Shown here piece after piece: positions 27,739 to 36,225 of a stretch of DNA of 64,000 nt. Made by a program: the position numbers and the translations under genes. The notes below the pieces were generated by a model. It was not told where the DNA came from. It made no database searches and worked only from the letters and a program-made list of their open reading frames with translations. The first letter of the stretch is position 1, and every line of letters begins with the position of its first letter. Origin of the DNA: Aurantiochytrium sp. KH105 (Eukaryota > Sar > Bigyra > Thraustochytrida > Thraustochytriidae); contig BGKB01000057.1 in assembly GCA_003116975.1 (NCBI GenBank), positions 124,001 to 188,000 of the forward strand, given 5' to 3'.

Positions 27739-28782
27739 ATGCAAACCAAGCTCTCAGCTCTCGTCGTTGCGGCAGTTGCCGTCACGAGCCTGCTGACCGC
27801 TACGGATGCTGCATGCGCAGGTAACTGCAATGGCTACGGCTCGTGCGGAGCCTGGGATCGCTGCACATGCTATGGCTCGCACGCCGACCCGAACGCTGAG
27901 GACTGCTCCAACCGCGTCTGCCCGTACGGAAAGTCGAGTGGCAAGATTGCCACCGATAATCACGGCTATTCGGAGTGCAGTGACAATGGTACCTGCAACC
28001 GCAGGTCGGGTGTGTGCGAATGCAATGAGGGCTTCACGGGAAAGGCCTGCCAGCGCAACGAGTGCCCTAGTGACTGCAACGGTCACGGTCAGTGCCAGAC
28101 GATTGAGACATTTGATAGCTCCTACAATTCTCTCTGGGATCATGACCAGACCATGGTGTGCCTCTGCGATCCTGGCTACGAGGGCCCGGCCTGCGAGCGG
28201 AGAATGTGCCCTGTTGGCGATGACCCGCTCACCCTCCGCAGTGATCTTGGCGGTGACCAGGTTGATGAAATTCAGACGATCACAATTTCGCCCGGCGGCA
28301 ACGCTTTCGATGACACCTCCTTCACCCTCAAGTTTACCGACTGGACGGGCCAGGTCCACGAGACTCGCCCGTTAGCAATTCGAACCCTTACTGCGATGGA
28401 AGTGACAGAGGCTCTGCAAGCTTTTCCGAACAATGTCATCCCGTCTGCCACAGTTACCGTCTCCGGCGTCGGTACTCCTTTTACCTCCGATGTGGGCATT
28501 ACCATCACCTTTGATTCCACCGATAACGCTGGTACGCAGCCGGCGATCACGGTGGATTACTCGGACAAGTCTGCTGCCGGTTCGCAGCCGGTCAAGGGCG
28601 CGCTGACGTATAATACTGGAACTGCTATCGTCTCTGGTGACATCGCCTACACTGGCACAACTGGCACGGAGGAGTCGAAGGTGTGCTCTGGCCGTGGTAC
28701 CTGCGATTCGGAGTTGGGTACGTGCACTTGCTTCACTGGCTACTACGGACATGCGTGCGCCTCGCAGACTGCTCTGCAGTAA
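27739..28782 (+). CDS. Secreted EGF-like repeat protein
   Basis: This 347-residue protein has a clear signal peptide (MQTKLSALVVAAVAVTSLLT, cleavage near residue 24). At least three EGF/tenascin-type Cys-rich modules follow in the first 155 residues, such as CSDNGTCNRRSGVCECNEGF and CNGHGQCQ...MVCLCDPGYEGPACERRMC. The middle (about 165-300) is a beta-rich domain without cysteines. A final EGF-like unit, CSGRGTCDSELGTCTCFTGY, sits near the end. No membrane anchor is present, so it should be secreted or wall/surface associated. EGF-like modules act in protein and carbohydrate contacts; a specific partner cannot be named. The ATG chosen gives the signal peptide directly. Confidence 0.85.
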   Translation: MQTKLSALVVAAVAVTSLLTATDAACAGNCNGYGSCGAWDRCTCYGSHADPNAEDCSNRVCPYGKSSGKIATDNHGYSECSDNGTCNRRSGVCECNEGFTGKACQRNECPSDCNGHGQCQTIETFDSSYNSLWDHDQTMVCLCDPGYEGPACERRMCPVGDDPLTLRSDLGGDQVDEIQTITISPGGNAFDDTSFTLKFTDWTGQVHETRPLAIRTLTAMEVTEALQAFPNNVIPSATVTVSGVGTPFTSDVGITITFDSTDNAGTQPAITVDYSDKSAAGSQPVKGALTYNTGTAIVSGDIAYTGTTGTEESKVCSGRGTCDSELGTCTCFTGYYGHACASQTALQ

Positions 28783-29009
28783 GCTGCTCTCACCCACACC
28801 AGCGACCATTAGACCTTTTCTGCCTTCCATTTTTACATCCAGAACCATTCCTAAAATAAAGTGAGCAAGCAGCGATGTTGAATGCGACTTCTTTTCCTGT
28901 AGTACTTTTTCTTTTAAATTGACACATTCGTATGCGAGCGAACCTTGCCGAGGCGGAAGCCGGCCGCCGGGTCGTCGACGTACATCTACATCCTTGGTTC
29001 GAACTTTCG

Positions 29010-31046
29010 CTAAAACGCGCCGCCAACGCCGTGGAATTCAGAAAAGCAAGTACCGATCATGACGGTCTTGTCAACGTCGTGAATAGCATGGTACAGTGTC
29101 GTGACAGCCTCGGTGCATCGCATGATGCGCGGGTACTGCGGGAGTCTCCTCGTGTCCGTATCGGTTTCCTGGGAGTGCAGGAGATCTGCGTTGGTTTCGA
29201 GGATGGCCCGCTGCCTCACGCGCAAGTTGAGCAAAGTATGCAGCGCCACGGTCGCTGGAACCTCGTCAAGGGCATGCTCCTTGACGCGGAACAGGTATGA
29301 GGTATTGTTCGGGTTCATGTCAGCACGCTTGGCCGCTTCCTCAAGGTAAAGATAGCCCGCAGACGTGAGCGCGTGCACAGTAGAGCGCGCCTCACGCGGA
29401 TCAAGGAGCGCTAGGTCGGCAATGTCCTTTTGCTCTAACGCGCCTCGATCTTGCAGCATGCGAAAGATCCGACGCGCCGGAAGCCCGTGCGCATCCTGAA
29501 TAAGACGGAGAGCACACTCGTTCTTGACGAGCTCGATGGACTTTTCGTAGTCGATTTGAATGGTTCGCGTCGAGCGGCCTCCTCGACCGCCACCAATGTG
29601 CGTTGAGACGAGACTGGTGCTGTTGGCCTTGGCGGGCTTGGAGAGACGTTCCAAACGTGCGAGGACTTCACTATAGAGATCTCGCAGCAGAACGCCTTCT
29701 CTGTCAGCGTCGTCACGCAAGAGCTGTGCAAGAGGATCGTCGGCCGGGAGGCTGTCAAAATCAGCGCTGACAAAGATGGACTTGTCACGCAGCATGAAGG
29801 GGTCGCCGCCGCCCGTTGCAGACAATCCGTAATGACGGCAATCGTGTTGAACGACGCGCAAAAGAATCTCCTCGACGACTTTGGATCCGAGACGGTCGCC
29901 CCAGTATCGCGCCACGAGCTGGCCCCGAAACTCATACAAGAAGTAATTCCAATTGAGCTTGTACCAGGTAGCGTGTTTACGTTCTTTATCGACCGGAATT
30001 GCCGGGGCTTTGCCGTCAAGAGGGATGGGTCGTGTGGTCCCGTAAGGAAGAGACACCCCGGTGGGTTCCTTTCCATTTCCATTTTCGTGCCCAGCCATCT
30101 CGGCCGCCTTGCGTTTATTGTTTCCGGCCTCATGCTCGGGCGAGGGAGCACCGCCTCCGAGCGCGGCGACTGTGAACTTGCGATGCCGCACGAGAATACC
30201 ATAGTGCACGAGTTTGTCAAAAACAGGTGAAACGCGCTCCTTTATTGCTGCGGCGACGGGTTTCTCGAGAAGATCCTTTTCGTTGACCTCTTTGTTGGCC
30301 TCGGCCTCAGCGAAGTTCCAATTGTGTTCCTCGAGAATGTCTTCGTAGTGAGCTTTGGCGCGATCGTTTTCGCGCCAAAGAATTCGAAGCGCAAAGTGGT
30401 CCAAAACACCTTCTTTGGAGTCCGATCCAAGCAGAGCCATTTCTTCCACGATGAAGTGTGCCGTGTCGCCGTGCGCGAGGAGCACATTTCCCTGGAAAAG
30501 AGCCGTGCGTTGGATCATGAGGATGCGCCGCGGATCGATTGCGTAAACGCCATGATCTGGCGTCCGCGTCGCCGCCATCAACGGATCAGAAAGGTCTTCT
30601 TTTGACAATGCGGAACGGATGCTCACGGTGACCATGTCGTGCCGAATGAGAGTGAGAAGAGCTGATCGTACGAGGGACTCGTCGAGCTGTCGAAAGACGG
30701 TTTCTGGTGCTTCATCCACGCCCGGTGCGTCCATCTGTGATCTCGGTCCTGAATGTTGGAACTGTTTCGCCTGAAATAGAATGGCCTTGAAGGAGAGCGG
30801 GCCCTGGCGCAAGAGAACCTGGCCAACTGCTGCGATCACCTGTATTTCCCAGGTCGCGACAATACAAAATGGTTAGTTTCCATCAACACAACGATTGAAT
30901 GATATTCCGCGCCCCATTTTCAGATACTCTGCGCGACGTACCGGTCCGAAATAGTCCTTGAGGACATCGATTGCCAGCGGGTGAAGCATCTGAGGGCTCA
31001 TGCGATGCGTGACCGCGACATCGACGGCATCCTTCTTCTTGGGCAT
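29010..31046 (-). CDS. POLR3C: RNA polymerase III subunit RPC3 (Rpc82), two exons
   Basis: This 644-residue protein has winged-helix domains that help Pol III open promoters of tRNA and 5S genes. Exon 1 is 31046-30942 (35 codons from an ATG, with LHPLAIDVLKDYFGP) and exon 2 is 30839-29010. A GT-AG intron of 102 nt (30840-30941; donor GTACGT, acceptor ATACAG) joins the N-terminal helix to VIAAVGQVLLRQGPLSFKAI, which together match the family start. Later segments are typical: KLNWNYFLYEFRGQLVARYW, SIELVKNECALRLIQDAHGL, then ARRIFRMLQDRGALEQKDIA and a winged helix ending SYLFRV. The C-terminal coiled region is present. A Gly/Lys-rich linker lies around 240-290. Exon 2 alone would start at a GTG, which supports splicing. 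Confidence 0.93.
30840..30941 (-). other. Intron in RPC3 gene
   Basis: 102 nt, donor GTACGT after a CCG codon and acceptor ATACAG before GTG. The reading frame stops inside it, so it must be removed for the full protein. Confidence 0.85.
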
Positions 31047-31526
31047 TATGCTACTGCTCAAAAATCTGTCCAAGCACTATTCTCTTCTCCCCTTCCCTTT
31101 TCCTCTGCGACCTTGTCCTCGGTGCCGTCCTCTTTCGGTGTGCAGCGTTGCTGCCGGGCCACGGGCGCTTCGCGCTTGGCACTCTGTGCCCTTCCTTCGC
31201 CACCGCCACTCGATCAAACTCGACAAGCCGCTGCACGTCGTACTTTACGCGAGTCAACGATGCAAGAGGAAAGAAAGAAAGCAAACGAACGTGCGGACGA
31301 GAGGGCAAGCGATGCGCGCAGCCTTTGCTCTGTCCGAGCGCGGGCCACTTCAAGCAGCTCGCGCTCGCGCTCGCTCTAGGCCTAGCGGACTGCTCGAGGC
31401 TTTTGCTCTGTCATCACTGTTCATTCGCTTCGTGGATCACTCACGGACAATCAATCAGTCTCACTGGAATTCATGGTTTTGGAGGAGATAGACGTAGCTG
31501 GGGGCTAAGACTTGTTAGCGTGCCCC
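31047..31526. other. Intergenic between RPC3 and FHA genes
   Basis: No gene is seen. It holds the third CTAGGCCTAG palindrome (31376-31385), about 330 bp upstream of the RPC3 start, and a related CCTAGGCC at about 31526-31533. Confidence 0.5.
31376..31385. repeat. CTAGGCCTAG palindrome, copy 3
   Basis: An exact copy of the 10-bp palindrome in the region upstream of the RPC3 gene. Confidence 0.6.
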
Positions 31527-33354
31527 CTAGGCCGCGGCTTGGGGCTTGGGACTTGTTGTAAAGGAGCGCACAAAGGCAAGAAGCTTGGTGCGAGCAGATT
31601 CGGATGCCTTGAGATGGTCTGCAGTTGTTTCTGCCGTGTCAGAGTTTTGCGAGGCAATCTCGTTGGCGTTTGTGTCGCAAGGAACAGCGTCTGCTTTTGC
31701 GGCAAGGACGACTTTTTCGGAGCCATCGATCATTGACGTGCTCTCCGTGCTCGGCTCACGAGCAATTCTCTTGGGAGGAGACGAAGTCAGACTCGCGTCA
31801 TCCTCATCGAGAGACTCGTCATCTTCCTTGGATTCTTCCATCTCGCCAATGCTTCGTTTCGAAGCACGGGTTGGCGAGTCCGTGAACTGGAAGAGCTCCT
31901 TGCTGGACTGTGCTTTCTCCGAGCTTTGAGGGGAGAAAGCGCCGGTGAAGTCAGAGAAGGGCACTTGAAGTTCCTTGTTCTTGATACGAGGAGAGTGAGG
32001 CGCAACGCAGACAGCGAGGGATGCAGGGGGCGTTGCATCGGAAATCTTTGTGTCGCTGTCTCTCTTTTCTTCTTGGTCTTTGCCTTCTTCTTCGTCTTCT
32101 TCTTCTCTTTGGTCTTTGCCCTCTTCTTCGTATTCTTCTTCCTCCTCTTCTTCTTCCTCTCCATCTTCTTCTTCTTCTTCTGCCTCTTCACCATCATCAT
32201 CATCTTCTTCTTCCTGCTCTTCTTCCTCTCCAACTTCATCTTCTTTTTGGGTTTCTTCTTCTTCTTTGCCTGCGAGAGATAACTCAGCTGCCATTGAGTC
32301 AGCTGTCTCCATAGAAGCCTCGCCGCTCCTCTTCTTGTCGCCATCTTCATTGGCTTTGTTCTCAAACTCCTGCTGCTCTTGCTCTTCGTTGTCATCCTGA
32401 TCTTCATCATCCTCGTTCTCCTCCTCAGCATCGCTTTCCATGCTTTCTTTCATATCTTCTTGCATGCCATCATCTTTCTCCTCCGTTTCGACCTTTTCCT
32501 CTTCCATGTCCTCCTGCATGACCTTGCTCTTCTCCTTCTCCATCGATCCTTTTGCATTGCGGGATCCAGCAGCCTTGATGACAGGTTTGGTTTCGGCCAA
32601 GGCCATGTCATTCGTGTCATCGCTGTGCATGACAAAGTCAGCTTCGCTCGATCCTGCGCGGCTCGCTGGGACATTCAAGTCATTCGCTGCAGAGTCAATG
32701 TAGAGACCATCGCTGTCGATGCTGCTGTCATGAAGCGGCGACGGCACTCCAATGATAAGCTCGAGACGCTTGAGCGAAGCCTCGACGCGCTTGACTTGTC
32801 GGTGCGTGGCCAGTTTGGGCTCGGCATGACGAGGGGACTTGTTCCCGTAGAGGAAAATGAACGACGCCGACGCGCCACACGGGACAGAGGGGTCTCCGAG
32901 GTCGACACGATCGCCGTGCTTGAGCCTCGTCATGACACCTTTGTCCAAGCGAACGTAGTTGACAAACTGAGATTATTGGCACGCATTGCAAGACGTTAGA
33001 TGTGTATCGCACTAACCAAAAGGTCTTCATCGACAGAAACAAACTTACGACGCCATTGGTCGAGAAGAGATCGCGCAGCTCCCAGGCCTTGGAGTCGAAG
33101 CGGAAACAAAACTCCACGTGCTCCCGCGAGATGCTAGTAGTTTTGTGGCTGATGATGCGTTCAAAGCCGTAAGCGTCCTTGACGGCCTTCTTGAATGGAC
33201 CGCGCCCCATGCGCACGGTGCTCTTTCCATCGTCTCCAAGTCCAATGCGCACGGGCTCCGCACGCCTGCTTTGATGACAGATGGACAAGAGCTCGGCCGC
33301 GCGCGGGAAGGCGTCTTCGACCCCAGAAATCGTCACGGAGCGGCTGCGGCCCAT
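31527..33354 (-). CDS. FHA-domain protein with long acidic region, two exons
   Basis: The spliced protein is 581 residues. Exon 1 is 33354-33049 (102 codons from ATG) and exon 2 is 32966-31527. The 82-nt intron (32967-33048) has a perfect GTAAGT donor and a CTCAG acceptor, and splices a forkhead-associated domain that is otherwise split. The domain includes TTSISREHVEF, WELRDLFSTNGV, then FVNYVRLDKGV and LKHGDRVDLG. FHA domains bind phosphothreonine, often in DNA-damage or chromatin proteins, and the Gly-Arg, Ser-Arg-His and Asn-Gly residues that make the pocket are visible. A very acidic low-complexity region (about residues 230-420) suggests nuclear or histone-binding behaviour. The tail carries scattered Ser-Pro sites. 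The exact ortholog is not recognised. Confidence 0.85.
32967..33048 (-). other. Intron in FHA-domain gene
   Basis: 82 nt, donor GTAAGT and acceptor CTCAG, phase 0. It splits the FHA domain between the STNGV and FVNYVRL strands. Confidence 0.9.
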
Positions 33355-33446
33355 TGTCGTCTTGAACCAAGTCCTCTGTCACGGTGCGGGGCTGACCGAG
33401 CGACTCCGCGGCGGGCAAGGCGTCCGTGGCGTATGCGGCGTCCGTG

Positions 33447-33447
<1 letters not shown>

Positions 33448-33477
<30 letters not shown>

Positions 33478-33479
33478 TG
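33448..33479. repeat. (GTGC)n array
   Basis: Eight GTGC units in the leader side of the FHA gene. Confidence 0.9.
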
Positions 33480-33574
33480 GCTAGAGTCGTCGAGCTGCAA
33501 GAGTCGTTGCGTTGCGAGGCCGATCGATCCGCGTTTGCAGTTTGCCGCGGCCCTGCTACTACCTCGTCTCCGCG

Positions 33575-33633
33575 TTCAAATTCGAATTCAAATTCAAATT
33601 CAAATTCAAATTCAAATTCAAAATTCAAAATTC
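33575..33633. repeat. (TTCAAA)n hexamer array
   Basis: About nine near-perfect TTCAAA units with one TTCGAA variant. It is the longest member of the TTCAAR family in this window. Confidence 0.9.
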
Positions 33634-34195
33634 CAACGTTGGCAGCCACGAGCCGCATCATAATAAGAGTGGTAAATCTTTTTCAGAACCTGCTGCTGGC
33701 TGGGCAAAGAACCATCACGAGAGAACGAAGGCGGCCGCCGCAAGTCTGCAACCAACCCGATCGATCGATGCCTGCGGCAAGGCCTCGCGCGGCCGGCCGC
33801 AGCAGGATCCTCGGGATGGTCTCGTCGCGCGGTCCTTCGTGCCTCCTCCTTCCTTCTCTCCACCGCGAGGCGGCGGCGCGGGCCCGGCGCCGATCTAGTT
33901 GTGGAGCGCGAGCTGGAGAAGACGCCGCCGCTAAGAGGGGGGGAGGGCGTTCTCTGCGTACGAGAAGAGGCCGCGACTCGGCCCCTCTTGCGACACTGGA
34001 GCGATTCTGAGTACCATTTTTCTAAATTCTTCCAGTGGATATGCAATCACAGACCACTGACCATGGTGAGCGTATTTGTGAGGGGATTGCAACTATTTAC
34101 ATAAAATTTTGAATGGCCAGTGTGGTAGACGACTGCGCATTTCCCAATACGTATACCCCCAGTGGAGACACATGAGTTCACTTCCTCTGTCAAGA

Positions 34196-34237
<42 letters not shown>
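34196..34237. repeat. (AAGC)n array
   Basis: Ten AAGC units. The complementary array (TGCT/GCTT) lies 620 bp away at 34857-34880, making an inverted pair. Confidence 0.9.
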
Positions 34238-34856
34238 ACCCGAGCCTCGCTTTCCCATCCCTGCTGCCCCTCCCACTCCTCGCAGCCTCGCAGCCAGCGC
34301 GCCAGACCTCGACGCAGCCCGCTCGCCAGCTCCGTCTCCCTCCGGCCCCCGGCCCGTCTCCTCCAGCTCCGTCTCCTCCAGCTCCGTCTCCTCCAGCTTG
34401 TCTCCAGCTCCAACTCGTGTCGGAGATCTTCTCCAATCCTCATCTCATCCCGGCGCGTGCCTGCACCATGCCTGCCCGGCGCGTGCACACCGCGGCCCCG
34501 AGCCGCCCGAAGCGCGCGGCTCGCGCTGCGCGGCGCGGCGGGCGCGGCCGTGCAGCGCGCGCGGGGGCGGGCGCGCGGCGGCGGAGGGAGCGGCGGCGAG
34601 CAGAGGTACCGAGGGACGACGGACGGCCGGCGCAGCCTCGGCGAGCTGGCCCGCTGGACGAGTCTCGACGAGACACCAGGCAGATGGGGCAGGAGGTAGG
34701 CAGGCCAGGCACGCGCAAAACGTGAACAAGGAGCGAGGGACAAGGCGAGCGCGGGCGAGGAGCGGGCAGGGCAGGGCGCCGCGAGGGAGGACCGCGGGGG
34801 ACGCGAACCTGCGGCCGCCGCGAGAAGGGCCGGCGGCGTGAGCGAGCGGGCAACGC

Positions 34857-34880
34857 TGCTTGCTTGCTTGCTTGCTTGCT
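34857..34880. repeat. (TGCT)n array
   Basis: Six TGCT units, complementary to the AAGC array at 34196-34237. Confidence 0.9.
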
Positions 34881-34980
34881 GGCTTGCTCTTGCGTTTGTC
34901 CATTCGGGCGAACTTTATACCTACCTACCTTCACGCGCGCGCGGACGAGGACGTGCAGGCGGGCGCGTGTGTAGAGGACG

Positions 34981-35661
34981 ATGAGCGTCGACGAGTACGA
35001 CTCGTACGACTCGGAGCCGGACGACTATGATCCGGCGACCATTAGCAAGCGCGGCAAGAAGCTACACCAGGAAAAGTTTGAGTTTAAGATTCCTACGGGC
35101 GAGGAGATGTACGAGACCTACCTCGACTTTACCGACGCCTTCATTCAGGCGTTGCCGTCAAGCAAGGAGTTCCGCACACAACAAAAGACCGCACGAAAAA
35201 CCTACAAACTTTTCATGAAGGGTTTTGAAGAGCAAGAGTGGATCGACCCCATCGAGGACATAACTATGCTTCCTCGCAATTATCTCCTTGCTATCGCGGG
35301 CTTTTTCGGAGTCATGTTGCTCGTCATCAGCTTTTTCGTTAAATTTATGGGGATCTTTGTCACTCGGCTCGTGGGGCTCGTGTACCCCATGTACGCGTCC
35401 ATCAAGGCGCTCATCACAGAGGAAAAGGATGATGACACGCAGTGGCTCATGTACTGGGTCATTTACGCCGCGTTTGCATTATTCGAGCAGGCTGCGCTCA
35501 CGCAGGACACCAAGGGACTGCCTGTATACTTTGCCGTCAAGGTGTCTGTGCTCCTGCTCTGTCAATTTGCCAAGTTTAGTGAGTTTCTCTACAAGTTCAC
35601 CGTGGCGCCTTTTGCAAAGGCGTACCGTCTCGTGTTTGGTGTGGCGGAGGTGCCCAACTGA
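34981..35661 (+). CDS. REEP/HVA22 (TB2/DP1) ER-shaping protein
   Basis: This 226-residue protein has an acidic, Tyr/Asp-rich N-terminus (1-30) and an amphipathic stretch. A TB2/DP1/HVA22 domain follows at about 95-215. The hallmark LVGLVYPMYASIKALITEEK is followed by DDDTQWLMYWVIYAAFALFE, which is close to the family consensus. The hydrophobic hairpins of this family insert into the cytoplasmic leaflet of the ER and bend tubules. The N-terminal extension of about 90 residues is longer than in plant HVA22 and lacks a recognised domain. The ATG at 34981 follows a GC-rich leader. Single exon. It converges with the large LRR-IQ-WW gene and the repeats that follow it. Confidence 0.9.
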   Translation: MSVDEYDSYDSEPDDYDPATISKRGKKLHQEKFEFKIPTGEEMYETYLDFTDAFIQALPSSKEFRTQQKTARKTYKLFMKGFEEQEWIDPIEDITMLPRNYLLAIAGFFGVMLLVISFFVKFMGIFVTRLVGLVYPMYASIKALITEEKDDDTQWLMYWVIYAAFALFEQAALTQDTKGLPVYFAVKVSVLLLCQFAKFSEFLYKFTVAPFAKAYRLVFGVAEVPN

Positions 35662-35752
35662 TTTTATGAACATCATTATACACACCACTCTCTGTTTGTT
35701 TCGCTATCTTTCTGTCCTTGATTCATTGTATTTCTCGGAAATAGTATACTTG

Positions 35753-36225
35753 ATTACGAACATGCAGCTTTGCATGTGGACGACATCTCTTGGGCCAAAT
35801 AGAATATAAATGCACAATCGCAAAACATCCCCTTCGCTTCCGGTCGGGTCGTAGCGGAGGCGACTGAGCCCCTGTTTCGCCATCATTACACTACTTTTTA
35901 TTCGTTTGTTTGTTTGCTCGGCATTACGAACATGCAGTTTTCGCACGTGGACGACATCTCTTGGGCCGAATAGAATATAAACGCACAATCACCAAACATC
36001 CCCTCCGCCCGCAGTCGGGTCGTAGCGGAGGCGATCGAGCCCCTGTTTCGCCATCATTACACTACTTTTTGTTCGTTTGTTTGTTTGCTCGGCATTACGA
36101 ACATGCAGCTTCGCATGTGGACGACATCTCTTGGGCCGAATAGAATATAAATGCACAATCACCAAACATCCCCTTCGCCCGCAGTCGGGTCGTAGCGGAC
36201 GCGATCGAGCGCTTGCTTTGCCATT
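35753..36225. repeat. Tandem triplication of a gene 3' end, about 170 bp period
   Basis: Three copies are seen: 35753-35922, 35923-36093 and 36094 to about 36225. Copy 3 is the real 3' end of the LRR-IQ-WW gene, including its last 20 codons, stop (36159-36161) and 3' flank. Copies 1 and 2 lie downstream of it. Each copy still encodes a near-identical peptide on the minus strand (MAKQ-LDR-RYDPT---GDV). Copy 2 keeps a stop after GDVW, whereas copy 1 has lost it. All copies share the words GACGACATCTCTTGGGCC and AATAGAATATAAA. Confidence 0.95.

Larger units (their letters stand above)
33355..34980. other. Intergenic, repeat-rich, no gene seen
   Basis: It contains a (GTGC)n array at 33448-33479, a (TTCAAA)n array at 33575-33633, an (AAGC)n array at 34196-34237, and a (TGCT)n array at 34857-34880. 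Between the arrays, very GC-rich Arg/Ala-rich ORFs overlap on both strands and are not convincing genes. Confidence 0.65.

Noticed and set aside
27155-27796. Plus ORF of 213 codons overlapping the EGF gene start
   Set aside because: Basic low-complexity sequence in a different frame; the EGF protein has its own ATG and signal peptide.
28930-29005. tRNA-like B box (GGTTCGAAC)
   Set aside because: No matching A box or acceptor stem, and it overlaps the 3' flank of RPC3.
32021-32431. Ser/Leu/Phe-rich plus ORFs
   Set aside because: Antisense of the acidic repeat region of the FHA gene.
34440-34934. Overlapping Arg/Ala/Pro ORFs on both strands
   Set aside because: Very GC-rich sequence keeps all frames open; no domain.
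35753-36225. CRISPR-like or transposon reading of the triplicated block
   Set aside because: No spacers, terminal inverted repeats or transposase; the copies are a gene-end duplication.
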